Shown piece by piece: positions 1-10,948 of a stretch of 64,000 nt of DNA. Within the stretch, counting starts at the first letter, position 1; every line of letters begins with the position of its first letter. The notes beneath the pieces are model-generated. The model was not told the DNA's origin, searched no databases, and saw nothing but the letters and a program-made list of their open reading frames with translations. This stretch comes from Oscillospiraceae bacterium (GTDB taxonomy: Bacteria; Bacillota; Clostridia; Oscillospirales; Ruminococcaceae): positions 1-64,000 of the forward strand of contig JAEEXH010000003.1 of assembly GCA_016291435.1 (NCBI GenBank). Direction: 5' to 3'. A program made the translations under genes and the position numbers.

Positions 1-6
1 GTTCTA

Positions 7-161
7 TGTGGGGACTCTGTCCCCACACCCCTGCTGAGGGGATAGCGATCCCCTCAGACTCCCCTATCTCAAAATCCCCCCGCCCCCGCGGGGGCGGGGG
101 GATTTTGCAATGGGGTCCGGGGGCCGCTGCCCCCGGCGGGAGTTTGAGGGCAGAGCCCTCA
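7..161. repeat. Tandem array of five perfect hairpins
   Basis: TGTGGGGA/TCCCCACA (7-27), CTGAGGGGAT/ATCCCCTCAG (34-57), 38-nt perfect palindrome CAAAATCCCCCCGCCCCCG/CGGGGGCGGGGGGATTTTG (70-107), CCGGGGGC/GCCCCCGG (117-136), TGAGGGC/GCCCTCA (145-161). Confidence 0.9.
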
Positions 162-198
162 TTATAAATCCGCCGGAGGCACTTCTCCCCGGCAAACT

Positions 199-1356
199 CT
201 AATTGTCTGCGCGGCGGACCGCATCGGCGATGTCGCCTGCGATCTCCTGTGCAGCTTCCATTGTCGCCGCCTCGACCAGCATCGCGACGCTTCTGCCGCT
301 TGCCGAGGGGCAGAGCAAAGCCTGCCCGCGGCTGTCCCATGCGCGGAGACCGTCCGGCGTTTTCTGCGTCTGCATGAATGTGCCGCAGCCTGCCGCCGCG
401 TCGGTATTCTCCGCCTTGTGCAGCAGCCGGCGCACCGTGTAAACCGGCGGAAGACGGTCTGCCCAGGCGTGCAGGCTCGGCTCCTCCTCCGCATGAATGC
501 GCAGCACCTCCGCAAGCAGCAGTGTGCCGTCGAGCGTCCAGCCCTGCGCGGCGGCAAGCGCCCGCGCTTCTGTATCCGAGCCGTCAGAGCGTGCAGCATA
601 GCGGAGAATGCGTCCGCCGGAGCGCTCTGCCATCTGCTCCGCGATATGCGCCGCCCAGTAAGGGAGCGCTGCATCCTCTCCGCGTGAGAGCTTATGCTGT
701 GTGACCATCATCAGCAGCTTTTCATGAAAGAGCCAGCCGTCCTCCTCTGTATAGACAGATGCCTGCCGCCCGTCTGCGGAGAGCTGCACGGAAAGTGCAC
801 GGCGCCTTCTGCCGCGCTGTGCCTGCGGGAGCGTGCGCGAAAGCAGCGCATAGAGCCGCTTTGAGCCGGTGCTGATCTCCGGCGTGACCGTCATTGCGGC
901 GGGGAGACGGGCTGCGAGCTGCGCGGGATAGAGCATGCGCAGTGCGGCGCCGTCCGTGATGCTGCCGTATTCCGTGCGCCGCTGCCATATGCCGCCCTGA
1001 TGCAGCAGGCGCTCCTGCTCCGCTGTGACCGGCAGAAGCCCGCGTGCATAAAGCCGCAGCCGGGTCTCATCGGCAAAGAGGATCATGCCGCACTCCCCTG
1101 CCCCGGAAGCTGCTCCGAGCTCGACCGGCGTGCAGTCCGGCACCAGCACCGCATCACCCCCTGCCGCCGCAATCGCCCCGCAGACGGTCATCGCCGCGGC
1201 ACGGGCATAATCGCTGCCCTCCGCATAGCCGACCATTGTGCGCGCCGATGCCCCGGCAAGCCCCGCGCCCAGCGCCGCCAACAGCTCCGGCTGCGACGCA
1301 TCCGCCGTGCAGGTCTCATGCAGCAGCCAGTCGGCGCCCTCGTTCATCCATTGCAT
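199..1356 (-). CDS. Phosphohexomutase-like protein, probably catalytically degenerate
   Basis: ORF with AGGAGG RBS before ATG at 1356 (MQWMNEG...). C-terminal CPSASGRSVAMLVEA resembles the phosphate-binding RPSGTEP..RVYVEA motif; domain-1-like GDAVLVPDCTPVELGAAS...GMILF lacks the TASHNP catalytic loop. Confidence 0.55.
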   Translation of the reverse strand: MQWMNEGADWLLHETCTADASQPELLAALGAGLAGASARTMVGYAEGSDYARAAAMTVCGAIAAAGGDAVLVPDCTPVELGAASGAGECGMILFADETRLRLYARGLLPVTAEQERLLHQGGIWQRRTEYGSITDGAALRMLYPAQLAARLPAAMTVTPEISTGSKRLYALLSRTLPQAQRGRRRRALSVQLSADGRQASVYTEEDGWLFHEKLLMMVTQHKLSRGEDAALPYWAAHIAEQMAERSGGRILRYAARSDGSDTEARALAAAQGWTLDGTLLLAEVLRIHAEEEPSLHAWADRLPPVYTVRRLLHKAENTDAAAGCGTFMQTQKTPDGLRAWDSRGQALLCPSASGRSVAMLVEAATMEAAQEIAGDIADAVRRADN

Positions 1357-1491
1357 ATCACATGCCTCCTTTTCCGGGAGTATGCCCATTTTTTCCCGGA
1401 GTATACAGCCGATGCTGCCGCGCAAACTGTATACTTTCGGAATGCTTCGACAGCGTTTTTTCGGCACCGGAGGCAAAATCTGCTCCCTTGC

Positions 1492-1520
1492 TTGACATTT
1501 CAGGGAAAATGGCGTATACT
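1492..1520 (+). promoter_or_regulatory. Sigma-A promoter for rnj operon
   Basis: TTGACA-17 nt-TATACT. Confidence 0.75.
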
Positions 1521-1682
1521 TAATCTGTATGGCTATGCACGATTGCAGATCTGCCCGCTGCAACAGGATGACACGGGCATTCCGATACAGAACATACACG
1601 GCGCATTCACACAGCCGTGATTGATACAGCAAAACGCATATGCTGCGGATGTGGACCGCGCATATCAGAAAGAGAGGAACCA

Positions 1683-3659
1683 TTGAACCGAAACAACAAC
1701 AGCAACAGCAGAGGGAGCCGCGGCACCCGCCCGCCGAAGCGCGGCGCAGGTGTCCCGCTGAGTGCGTTCGGCAGAAAGATCCTGCCGACGGAGCTCGTCA
1801 GCGAGAAGCTCGAACACAAGAAGAAGACAGAACCCGCCGCAAAGGTACAGCCTGCGGCAAAGGCACAGGCCGCCTCTAAGGCAGCCCCGCAGAAGCAGAA
1901 CAAAACACAGAAGCAGCCGCAGAAAAAGCCGTTCCGCAGAGACGCTGCGCCTGTGCCGCAGAGCTTCCCGAAGAAGCGCCCGGAGCGTGCGCCGCGTGAC
2001 AAGACCCCCGTGCGCATCATCCCGCTCGGCGGCCTCGGCGAGATCGGCAAGAACATGACCGTAATCGAGTGCGCAAACGATATGTTCATCATCGACTGCG
2101 GACTCGCCTTCCCCGATGCCGAGATGCTCGGCGTCGATCTTGTCATCCCCGATTTCACCTATGTCGAGCAGAATGCCGATAAGCTCCGCGGCGTTGTCCT
2201 GACGCACGGGCACGAGGACCACATCGGCTCGCTCGCCTATCTCCTGAAGAAAATCAATACGCCGGTCTACGGCACGCGCCTGACACTTGCGCTGGTGGAA
2301 TCGAAGCTCAAGGAGCATCAGCTCAGCGGCGCCGTCGAGCTCAATGTCGTCGAGCCGCGCAAGACCATCCGCATGGGCTGCATGGCAGTCGAGCTCATTC
2401 ATGTCAATCACTCGATTCCGGATGCGGTCGCGCTCGCGATCCATACCCCGGCGGGCGTCATCGTTCACACCGGCGACTTCAAGGTCGATTATTCCCCGAT
2501 CAACGGCGGCATCATTGATCTTGCACGCTTCGGCGAGCTCGGCTCGAAGGGCGTGCTTGCGCTGCTCTCCGAATCGACGAATGCCGAGCGCCCGGGCTTT
2601 ACCCCGACAGAGCGCAAGGTCGGCGAATCCTTCGACAAGCTCTTTGCGGAGGCAGAGGGCAAGCGCATCATCATCGCGACCTTCTCCTCCAATATCCACC
2701 GCGTCCAGCAGATCATCAACTACGCGGAGCACTTCGGCAGAAAGGTCGCCGTCTTCGGCCGCTCGATGGTCAATGTCATCACCATCGCACGGGAGCTCGG
2801 CTATCTTGAGGTAAAGGAAGGCACAATCATCGACATCGACCTCATGAACCGTTACAGCGCCGATCAGATCGTGCTCATCACGACCGGCAGCCAGGGCGAG
2901 CCGATGTCTGCGCTCACCCGCATGGCGATGGGCGATCACAAGAAGGTCTCCATCACGCCGCAGGACTTCATCATCATCTCCGCAACGCCGATCCCCGGCA
3001 ACGAGAAATATGTCACCCGCGTGGTCAATGAGCTGATGAAATCCGGCGCGCATGTCGTCTACGAGAGAATGTATGAGGTGCATGTCTCCGGCCACGCCTG
3101 CCAGGAGGAACTGAAGCTCATGCTCGCGCTGACCAGACCGAAGTTCTTTATGCCGGTGCACGGCGAGTATAAGCATCTGAAAAAGCATTCCGAGCTCGCG
3201 ATGGCGATGGGCGTCCCGCGGGACAACATCATCATCGGGCAGATCGGCGATATCATCGAGACAAACGGCAATACCATCAGAATTGTCGGCGAAGCGCCTG
3301 CGGGCAGAGTGCTCGTGGACGGTCTCGGCGTCGGCGATGTCGGCTCTGTTGTGCTGCGCGACCGCCAGCGGCTCGCACAGGACGGCCTGATCATCGTCGT
3401 GCTCGGCATCGACCGCGCAGAGGATGAGATCGTCTCGGGACCGGAGCTCATTTCCAGAGGCTTTGTCTATGTCAAGGAATCTGAGGAAATGATGGTCGCT
3501 GCGAGAAGATGCCTTGAGGATGTCATCGACCGGCTCTCCCCCGCAGAAAAGCACGACTGGAACACGCTGAAGGGCAGACTCCGTGAGGCGCTCTCCGATT
3601 ATATCTTCCGCGAGACCAAGCGCTCCCCGATGATCCTGCCGATCATTCTCGACATCTGA
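1683..3659 (+). CDS. rnj: Ribonuclease J, with long basic N-terminal extension
   Basis: Metallo-beta-lactamase motif LTHGHEDHIGS, VPVHGEY-type MPVHGEYKHLKKH, TGSQGEPMSAL; TTG start (LNRNNNSN) proposed after AGAGAGGAA, ORF open from 1617. Confidence 0.9.
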   Translation: MNRNNNSNSRGSRGTRPPKRGAGVPLSAFGRKILPTELVSEKLEHKKKTEPAAKVQPAAKAQAASKAAPQKQNKTQKQPQKKPFRRDAAPVPQSFPKKRPERAPRDKTPVRIIPLGGLGEIGKNMTVIECANDMFIIDCGLAFPDAEMLGVDLVIPDFTYVEQNADKLRGVVLTHGHEDHIGSLAYLLKKINTPVYGTRLTLALVESKLKEHQLSGAVELNVVEPRKTIRMGCMAVELIHVNHSIPDAVALAIHTPAGVIVHTGDFKVDYSPINGGIIDLARFGELGSKGVLALLSESTNAERPGFTPTERKVGESFDKLFAEAEGKRIIIATFSSNIHRVQQIINYAEHFGRKVAVFGRSMVNVITIARELGYLEVKEGTIIDIDLMNRYSADQIVLITTGSQGEPMSALTRMAMGDHKKVSITPQDFIIISATPIPGNEKYVTRVVNELMKSGAHVVYERMYEVHVSGHACQEELKLMLALTRPKFFMPVHGEYKHLKKHSELAMAMGVPRDNIIIGQIGDIIETNGNTIRIVGEAPAGRVLVDGLGVGDVGSVVLRDRQRLAQDGLIIVVLGIDRAEDEIVSGPELISRGFVYVKESEEMMVAARRCLEDVIDRLSPAEKHDWNTLKGRLREALSDYIFRETKRSPMILPIILDI

Positions 3660-3702
3660 TGCACAAAGACTGAAACCGTTTTCCGGAAAGGAGGTACACC
3701 GT

Positions 3703-5688
3703 ATGCAGCGCAAGGTGCCGGCAAGATTTCTTGCCGCTGTCACACTGCTGATTCTCAGCGGCGCCCTCGCGCAGATCGCCGCAGCCGCCGGGAATTTCTC
3801 CTCCGCAGCAAAGCGCTGGATCCTCGCCGCTTTTGTCATCGGCGCACTCTGGTCCGTCGCGGAATATCTGCTGCTGCGCCGCAATCAGCTTCGCTATGCT
3901 TCCCGCATGAACAGAGCGCTCGGAACAATGCTCGAAACCGCGCCGGAGCATATGCGCGTGCCGATGGTGATCCTCAACCAGGCGCAGGAGATCATGTGGT
4001 ATAACGAGAGCTTTCTGGAACAGGTCGCCGGAGACGAAGACACCTACGGCAGACGCATCTATGAGGTGCTCCCGCTGCGGCCCGATACGCTGAAGGACGG
4101 CTCCAGCGCGGAGATCGACCTGCTCGGAAAACATTTCCACATCACACGCGACGACTACCGCATGAACGGGCAGCGCACGGCGCTGCTCTGCTTCCAGGAT
4201 ACAACAAACTATGTCGAGCTCAAGCGGCATTATATGGACAGCCGCCCCTGTGTGCTGCTGCTCGTCATCGACAATTTCGCCGACCTCATGAGCGGTGCGC
4301 GGCAGAGCGAGCGGGCGATGGTGCTCGCGGCGCTGGAGCTGCTCTTCGACCGCTTTTTGGACGGCACGGACAGCGTCTTCTGCCATCTTGACGAGGACAG
4401 ATTCCTCGTTGTGACAGAATCGCGGCACTGCCTTGAGATGGAGCGGGCACATTTCCCGCTGCTCGATGAGGCAAGACGCATCACCGTCGGCGAGAAGACC
4501 GCGCTGACCCTTTCGATCGGCGTCGGCAGAAGCGGCGAGACGCTTGCGCAGAACGAACGCTTTGCGCAGCAGTCGCTTGATATGGCGCTCGGACGCGGCG
4601 GCGATCAGGCTGCCGTCAAGACAAAGGAGGGCTTCTCCTTCTACGGCGGTGTCTCCAAGGGCATCGAGCACCGCAGCATGGCGAAGAACCGTGCCGCAGC
4701 GCGTGACCTGCAAAAGCTCATGCGCCGCTGCTCCCATGTCTACATCATGGGGCACCGTGCCAGCGATCTGGACGCCGTCGGCGCGGCTGTCGGCGTGGCG
4801 TTCATCGCAGAGGAGACCGAGATCCCGTATAACATCGTTGTGCGGCAGGACACCACGCTTGCAAAGGCGCTCACAGACCGCATCGCCCGCGAAATGCCCG
4901 GCTGCATGATCACGCCGGAGGAGGCAAGGGCGCAGTTCAGCGAGGAGGATCTTGTTGTCATCGTCGATACCTTCAGCAAGGATATCGTCGAGGATGCGGA
5001 GCTCTATAATATGGCAAAGCATGTGGTTGTCATCGACCACCACCGGCAGATGGTCAACTATCTCGACAACACGACCGTCAAGCTGCACGATCCGCACGCA
5101 TCCTCTGCGGCAGAGCTCGTCACGGGGATGATCCAGTATTTCGAGTGGCGCGACCAGATGCCGCAGTTCACGGCGGAGGCGCTGCTCTCGGGCATCATGC
5201 TCGATACAAAGAATTTTGTCATGCAGACCGGCGTACATACCTTTGAAGCGGCGGCATATCTCCGCGAGCGCGGCGCAGACCCGATCTCCGTCAAGACGCT
5301 CTTTGCGGCATCTATGGATGCCTACCGGCAGCGGTCGATGCTTGTGGCTTCCGCGGAGCTGCACGGCAGATTCGCGATCACCGCAGCAGAGGACCCGATG
5401 GACAATATCCAGATCGTTGCGGCACAGACCGCTGACGATCTGCTCGGCATCGAGGGCGTGGATGCGTCCTTTGTGCTCTATCCGCGGGGCAATCAGGCGT
5501 GTATCTCCGCCCGGTCGCTCGGCAAGATGAATGTGCAGGTCATCATGGAAGCGCTCGGCGGCGGCGGCCATCAGATCATGGCGGCGACCCAGCGCACAGA
5601 CTGCACCCTCACAGAACTCCGCGCCATGCTGATCGCAGTGCTGGATGAGCACGAAATGCAGAAGGCGGCGGAACAGGAATCCAACTGA
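3703..5688 (+). CDS. gdpP: GdpP-like cyclic-di-AMP phosphodiesterase (PAS, degenerate GGDEF, DHH/DHHA1)
   Basis: Two N-terminal TM segments, DHH-type motifs MGHRASDLDAVGAAVG and VVVIDHHR, C-terminal GGGGHQIMAA; RBS AAAGGAGG. Confidence 0.9.
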   Translation: MQRKVPARFLAAVTLLILSGALAQIAAAAGNFSSAAKRWILAAFVIGALWSVAEYLLLRRNQLRYASRMNRALGTMLETAPEHMRVPMVILNQAQEIMWYNESFLEQVAGDEDTYGRRIYEVLPLRPDTLKDGSSAEIDLLGKHFHITRDDYRMNGQRTALLCFQDTTNYVELKRHYMDSRPCVLLLVIDNFADLMSGARQSERAMVLAALELLFDRFLDGTDSVFCHLDEDRFLVVTESRHCLEMERAHFPLLDEARRITVGEKTALTLSIGVGRSGETLAQNERFAQQSLDMALGRGGDQAAVKTKEGFSFYGGVSKGIEHRSMAKNRAAARDLQKLMRRCSHVYIMGHRASDLDAVGAAVGVAFIAEETEIPYNIVVRQDTTLAKALTDRIAREMPGCMITPEEARAQFSEEDLVVIVDTFSKDIVEDAELYNMAKHVVVIDHHRQMVNYLDNTTVKLHDPHASSAAELVTGMIQYFEWRDQMPQFTAEALLSGIMLDTKNFVMQTGVHTFEAAAYLRERGADPISVKTLFAASMDAYRQRSMLVASAELHGRFAITAAEDPMDNIQIVAAQTADDLLGIEGVDASFVLYPRGNQACISARSLGKMNVQVIMEALGGGGHQIMAATQRTDCTLTELRAMLIAVLDEHEMQKAAEQESN

Positions 5689-5703
5689 AAGGAATGAAGC
5701 ATC

Positions 5704-6156
5704 ATGAAAGTTATCTTACTGGCTGATGTCAAGGGCACCGGCAAAAAGGGCGAGGTCAAGAATGTCTCTGACGGCTATGCCCGCAATTTTCTGATCGGCA
5801 AGGGGCTCGCGGTCGAAGCGACCAACGCCAACCTCAATAAGCTCGCCGGTCAGCAGGCTTCCGCACAGCACAAGGTCGATGTCGCTGTCGCTGAGGCAAA
5901 GGCACAGGCGGAGAAGCTCAGCGGCAAGACCGTCACTGTCCGCGCAAAGGCGGGTCAGGGCGGCAGACTCTTCGGCGCCGTCACGCTGAATGCCGTCGCG
6001 GATGCCATTGCGGAACAGTTCGGCTTCGCGCCCGATAAGCGCAAGCTCTCTGTCAGCAGCGAAATGAAGAACGAAGGCACTTACAGCGCCGAGGCAAAGC
6101 TCTATACCGGCGTCACGGCGAAGTTCACCGTAGAGGTCGTCGCAGACAATGGCTGA
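5704..6156 (+). CDS. rplI: 50S ribosomal protein L9
   Basis: [31 protein letters not shown] signature. Confidence 0.97.
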   Translation: MKVILLADVKGTGKKGEVKNVSDGYARNFLIGKGLAVEATNANLNKLAGQQASAQHKVDVAVAEAKAQAEKLSGKTVTVRAKAGQGGRLFGAVTLNAVADAIAEQFGFAPDKRKLSVSSEMKNEGTYSAEAKLYTGVTAKFTVEVVADNG

Positions 6157-7528
6157 GCAGTATATTTCCGATTTGCAGGCAGGCTTCTCGGAATCGCAGA
6201 TGCCGCACAGCATCGAAGCGGAGCAGTCTGTGCTCGGCTCGATTCTGCTTGCCCCGGAAATGATCTCCACCGCGCTCGAATATGTCAAGCCCGAAGCGTT
6301 CTATCTTGAACAGCACAAGGAGCTCTTCCGGCTGATGCTCGCGATGTTCACCGGCGCCAATGCGTCCGGTATGGATATCATCGTCATCCTCAATGAAGCG
6401 CTGAAGCGCGGCATCTTCGAGAGCGAGGCAGAGGGCAAGCGCTATCTGTTCATGCTCGCCGAGACGGTTCCCTCCGCAGAGAATATCTCAAGCTACGCAA
6501 AGATCGTCGCGGAGAAATACTGCGCACGCATGCTCGCGAATGTCGCAAGGGATCTCCTCAGAGAGATTGCGGCAGGCTCGGAATCGCCGCAGGCTTTGCT
6601 CGATTCCGCAGAGCAGCGCATCTATGATATCCGGCAGGGCCGCGATGTCCGCGGGCTTGTGCCGATCGCAGATGTGGTCGTGCGTGCCTATCAGGGCATC
6701 GGTGACAGAGCAGGCCCCGACCGCGACCAGTTCATCGGTGCGCGCACGGGCTTCCCGAATCTCGATTCCGTCACGGGCGGCATGAACAACTCCGACCTTG
6801 TGATCCTCGCGGCGCGCCCCGGTATGGGCAAGACCTCCTTTGCGCTGAATCTCGCGATGAATGTCGCGCACAGCACCGGCAAGCAGATTGCCATTTTCTC
6901 GCTCGAAATGAGCACGGAGCAGCTGGTCTCCAGAATGCTCTCGACAAAGGCGAAGGTCGATTCCTATAAGCTCCGCACCGGGCGGCTTGATCCGAAGGAG
7001 TGGGCAAGTCTCGCAGAGAGCGCCGACCTGCTCTCGCAGCTCCCGATCATGCTTTCCGAAACGACCGGCATCACAGTCTCGCAGATGAAGGCGCAGCTGC
7101 GCCGCATCAAGAATCTCGGCATGGTCGTCATCGACTACCTCCAGCTCATGGATTCGCCCTCGAAATCCGACAACCGCGTGCAGGTCATCTCGGAGATCAC
7201 CCGAAGCCTGAAGCTGATGGCGAAGGAGCTGAATGTCCCGGTGCTGCTGCTCTCGCAGCTCAACCGCGGCGTCGAAAGCAGACCCGACAAGCGCCCGGTC
7301 ATGAGTGACCTCCGTGAATCCGGCTCGATCGAGCAGGACGCGGATATCATCATGTTCCTTTACAATGACTTCTACTATTACCGCGAAAAATCAGAGCGCC
7401 CGAATATCACCGAGTGCATCATCTCGAAAAACCGTCACGGCGAAACCGGCAAGATCGACCTGATCTGGGATGCGCAGTATACGCGCTTCACCTCGCCGGA
7501 GACCAAGCTCGAGGCACCCCCGGCATGA
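6149..7528 (+). CDS. dnaB: Replicative DNA helicase DnaB
   Basis: Walker [36 protein letters not shown]; overlaps rplI by 8 nt. Confidence 0.96.
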   Translation: MAEQYISDLQAGFSESQMPHSIEAEQSVLGSILLAPEMISTALEYVKPEAFYLEQHKELFRLMLAMFTGANASGMDIIVILNEALKRGIFESEAEGKRYLFMLAETVPSAENISSYAKIVAEKYCARMLANVARDLLREIAAGSESPQALLDSAEQRIYDIRQGRDVRGLVPIADVVVRAYQGIGDRAGPDRDQFIGARTGFPNLDSVTGGMNNSDLVILAARPGMGKTSFALNLAMNVAHSTGKQIAIFSLEMSTEQLVSRMLSTKAKVDSYKLRTGRLDPKEWASLAESADLLSQLPIMLSETTGITVSQMKAQLRRIKNLGMVVIDYLQLMDSPSKSDNRVQVISEITRSLKLMAKELNVPVLLLSQLNRGVESRPDKRPVMSDLRESGSIEQDADIIMFLYNDFYYYREKSERPNITECIISKNRHGETGKIDLIWDAQYTRFTSPETKLEAPPA

Positions 7529-8916
7529 CGCTGCACCGCATTCTGCTGGAGAGCGGGCTGCTGCCGGAGGGCGGCATCCTGACGGCGGCATTCTCGGGCG
7601 GTGCGGATTCGACCGCGCTGCTGCTGGGGCTCCATACGCTGGCGGGGCAGTGCGGCTACTCGCTCCGTGCCGTGCATGTGCATCACGGCATCCGCGGCGC
7701 CGAAGCAGACCGCGACGCGGCGTTCTGCGAAGCGCTCTGCGCGCATCTCGGCATCCCGTATCAGTGCGTGCATGTCGATGCGCCGGCATACGCAAAAGCA
7801 CGGAAGCTCTCGCTTGAAACGGCAGCGCGTCTGCTGCGCTATGAAGCGCTCAGAGAAGCTGCTCCCGCGGGGCTCATCGCAACCGCACACCACGCAGAGG
7901 ACAACGCCGAGACCGTGCTCTTTCATCTGATCCGCGGGAGCGGCATGCGCGGGCTGCGGGGCATCCCGAAGCAGAACGGACGCATCATCCGCCCGCTGCT
8001 CGGCGCCTCAAAGGCAGAAATTCTCGCCTATCTCACAGAACGCGGGCAGCCGTTCGTCGAAGACAGCACAAACTTCACCGATGAGAGCACGCGGAGCCGC
8101 CTGAGACGGAAGCTCCTGCCTTTGCTCGAAGCGGAAAACAGCGCGTATCTTGCGCACATCTCCCGCACGGCAGCGCTTCTCACAGAGGACGATGCCTGCC
8201 TCACTGCGCTCGCTGCGGAAATGCTCGGCAGCGGCGCTGAGACCGGCAGGATCCCGGTTTCCGCAGAGACCGCAAAGCCGATCCGCATGCGCATGTATCT
8301 TCTGCGGCTTGACCGGCTGCGCACAGATGCCTCCTATGACATGCTCGAGGCAATCGACCGCATTGCGCTGGGCGGCGGCAGACAGATGCTCGCAAAGGAT
8401 GTTTATGCGGAGACTGCGCGGGGCATACTGTATCTGTACCGGCAGGCTGAGCCGCTTTCGGGAACACATCCGATGCAGCTCGGCGAAAACCGCATCTTCC
8501 GCGGAAAGGTCTGCCGCGCAGAGCTGACCGAGACGGCCGCACAGCCGGCGCTGTCACAGAATCATCACAAAAGTGACATGCAATATTCGCTTGACTTTGA
8601 TAAAATAACAGGGACGCCGTTTTTTCGGCGTCAGCAGCGGGAGGATCGCATGCAGCTTCCGGGCAGGGCGCACAGCAGCAGGCTCAGAACGCTCGTGCAG
8701 GCGGCTGTCCCCGCGCCGGAGCGGAAAGCGCTCCACATGCTCTTTGATGCAGAGGGCGTGATCTGGTGCGAGGGCATCGGGATCGCTGCGCGTGTGCAGC
8801 CGGACGGGGAAACCCGGCGGCGGCTCACACTGACAGTCTCCGCAGAACACTGCGGCACGAACGAAGACGAAGAACCGTTCGGGATCGGAGCACCGGTCCC
8901 GCAAGAAAAGGAGTGA
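7525..8916 (+). CDS. tilS: tRNA(Ile)-lysidine synthase TilS
   Basis: SGGADSTALLLGLH PP-loop, ATAHHAEDNAETVL; ATGA overlap with dnaB; C-terminal domain REDRMQLPGRAHSSRLRTLVQAAVPAPER. Confidence 0.92.
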   Translation: MTLHRILLESGLLPEGGILTAAFSGGADSTALLLGLHTLAGQCGYSLRAVHVHHGIRGAEADRDAAFCEALCAHLGIPYQCVHVDAPAYAKARKLSLETAARLLRYEALREAAPAGLIATAHHAEDNAETVLFHLIRGSGMRGLRGIPKQNGRIIRPLLGASKAEILAYLTERGQPFVEDSTNFTDESTRSRLRRKLLPLLEAENSAYLAHISRTAALLTEDDACLTALAAEMLGSGAETGRIPVSAETAKPIRMRMYLLRLDRLRTDASYDMLEAIDRIALGGGRQMLAKDVYAETARGILYLYRQAEPLSGTHPMQLGENRIFRGKVCRAELTETAAQPALSQNHHKSDMQYSLDFDKITGTPFFRRQQREDRMQLPGRAHSSRLRTLVQAAVPAPERKALHMLFDAEGVIWCEGIGIAARVQPDGETRRRLTLTVSAEHCGTNEDEEPFGIGAPVPQEKE

Positions 8917-8923
8917 ATGCGAC

Positions 8924-10897
8924 TTGGGCAAGAACCGTGGATTCCTGACATATCTGATTGTCGCTGTGCTGTTCATCGGCGCGACATGGGTGCTGCTCTC
9001 TTCACTGGGCGGCGCACAGCACACAGAGCAGTATTCCGACATTCTCGCGAAATTCGACAACTATGAGGTCACAGGCTATACACTGGATCTCGGCAGCGGC
9101 GAGCTGAAATATACGCTTGCGGACGGCGGCGACAAGACCTATACCTATGATGTGCCGAATGTCACGCTGTTCCTCAATGATGTGGAAGACTACCGCACCG
9201 AGTACAATGCGAAGCACCCGGATGCACCGCTCTCGCAGGATTACTTCAAGGTCACCGACAATTCGTGGCTGATCACCGTTGTGCCGACGCTCGTGCTGAT
9301 GGTCATGGCGATCGTACTCTTTGTCGTGATGTTCCGGCAGGCGAACGGCGGCGGAAAGATCAATTCCTTCGGCAAGGCGAATATCAAGGCGGCGACCGGT
9401 GCCGCGAAGAAAGCGACCTTCGCCGATGTTGCGGGCGCGGACGAGGAAAAGGCGGAAATGGCTGAGCTCGTGGACTTCCTCAAGAATCCGAAGAAGTTTG
9501 ACGAGATCGGCGCCCGGATCCCGCGCGGCGTGCTGCTGCTGGGTCCTCCCGGCACAGGTAAGACGCTGCTTGCAAGAGCAGTTGCGGGCGAGGCGGGTGT
9601 CCCGTTCTTCCCGATCTCCGGCTCCGATTTCGTCGAGATGTTCGTCGGTGTCGGCGCAAGCCGTGTGAGAGACCTCTTTGAGCAGGCGAAAAAGCACGCA
9701 CCGTCGATTATTTTCATCGACGAAATCGACGCTGTCGGCAGACACAGAGGCTCCGGTCTCGGCGGCGGTCACGATGAACGCGAGCAGACGCTGAACCAGC
9801 TCCTTGTCGAGATGGACGGCTTTGAGGAAAACGAAAGCGTCATCGTCATTGCGGCAACGAACCGCCGCGATATCCTTGACCCGGCACTGCTCCGTCCGGG
9901 GCGCTTCGACCGTCAGATCACGGTCAACTACCCTGATGTGAAGGGCAGAGAGGAGATTCTCAAGGTTCACAAGGGCAAAAAGCCGATCGGCCCCGACGTC
10001 GATCTGCATGAGATCGCGAAGGACACGCAGGGCTTCACCGGCGCAGACCTCGAGAATCTGCTGAACGAAGCTGCAATCCTCGCGGCACGCGCAAACCGCA
10101 AGGCGATCATCAGCGCGGACATTGAAGAAGCGACGATGAAGGTGCTCGCGGGTCCTGAGAAGAAGTCGCATATGCCGACTGCCCGCGACAAGAAGATCAC
10201 TGCGTATCACGAGGCAGGTCACGCTGTGGCTGCATATCACCTGGAGACGCAGGACCGTGTGCAGCAGGTCTCCGTCATCGCCCGCGGCATGGCTGCCGGC
10301 ATGACATGGACGCGCCCCGATACCGAAGACAACCACATGACCAAGACCAAGCTGCTTGAGACCATCGTCATGATGATGGGCGGCAGAGCGGGTGAGGCAG
10401 TCGCGCTGGATGACATCTGCACCGGCGCCTCCAACGACATTGAGCGTGCGACAAAGCTCGCGAAGAACATGGTCACGCGCTGGGGTCTCTCCGATGAGCT
10501 CGGCCCGGTCATGTACGGCTCTGAGAACAACGAGGTCTTCATCGGCAGAGATTACGGCCATGTCCGTGATTACTCCGAGGAGGTCGCAGCGCGCATCGAC
10601 AAGGAAGTGCGGCGCATTGTCGAGGACGGCTATGCACGGGCACTCTCCATCCTGCGCGAGCACAGGGATGAGCATGAGGCACTCGCACAGTTCCTGCTCG
10701 AATACGAGAAGGTCAATGAGGAGGAGTTCCTCGCGATCATGCACGGTGAGCTGACGGTTGACAGCCGCCGCGCAGAGGAGGCTGCAAAGAAGGCCGCCGC
10801 CGCTGAAACAATCGACATCCCGACGGAACCGGCTGCACCTGCCGAAGCGGAAGCACCTGCTCCCGATGAGACAGACGAAGGCATGCCGATGGAATAA
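8924..10897 (+). CDS. ftsH: ATP-dependent zinc metalloprotease FtsH
   Basis: [32 protein letters not shown] zinc site, two N-terminal TM segments; TTG start with AAGGAG. Confidence 0.97.
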   Translation: MGKNRGFLTYLIVAVLFIGATWVLLSSLGGAQHTEQYSDILAKFDNYEVTGYTLDLGSGELKYTLADGGDKTYTYDVPNVTLFLNDVEDYRTEYNAKHPDAPLSQDYFKVTDNSWLITVVPTLVLMVMAIVLFVVMFRQANGGGKINSFGKANIKAATGAAKKATFADVAGADEEKAEMAELVDFLKNPKKFDEIGARIPRGVLLLGPPGTGKTLLARAVAGEAGVPFFPISGSDFVEMFVGVGASRVRDLFEQAKKHAPSIIFIDEIDAVGRHRGSGLGGGHDEREQTLNQLLVEMDGFEENESVIVIAATNRRDILDPALLRPGRFDRQITVNYPDVKGREEILKVHKGKKPIGPDVDLHEIAKDTQGFTGADLENLLNEAAILAARANRKAIISADIEEATMKVLAGPEKKSHMPTARDKKITAYHEAGHAVAAYHLETQDRVQQVSVIARGMAAGMTWTRPDTEDNHMTKTKLLETIVMMMGGRAGEAVALDDICTGASNDIERATKLAKNMVTRWGLSDELGPVMYGSENNEVFIGRDYGHVRDYSEEVAARIDKEVRRIVEDGYARALSILREHRDEHEALAQFLLEYEKVNEEEFLAIMHGELTVDSRRAEEAAKKAAAAETIDIPTEPAAPAEAEAPAPDETDEGMPME

Positions 10898-10911
10898 GTC
10901 AATACAGGATT

Positions 10912-10942
10912 CGCCCCCGATACACGGACTGTACCGGGGGCG
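10912..10942 (+). terminator. Rho-independent terminator after ftsH
   Basis: CGCCCCCGATAC...GTACCGGGGGCG stem followed by T-rich run. Confidence 0.7.
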
Positions 10943-10948
10943 TTCGCT

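Noticed and set aside
1665-3884. 739-aa antisense ORF opposite RNase J, and similar long antisense ORFs (3643-5652, 9002-10744, 12703-14280, 46399-48396, 53733-55073, 57286-59133, 58973-60532)
   Set aside because: They mirror well-supported genes in a GC-rich genome, have His/Arg/Asp/Leu-rich composition typical of antisense frames, and lack recognisable domains or RBS.
8540-8640. AT-rich stretch with TTGACT and a GACGCCG/CGGCGTC hairpin inside tilS
   Set aside because: The TilS frame continues through it into a recognisable C-terminal domain, so it is more likely an inter-domain linker than a promoter or terminator.
8916-8924. hpt missing between tilS and ftsH
   Set aside because: The usual tilS-hpt-ftsH order is not universal and hpt may lie elsewhere; not testable from this window.
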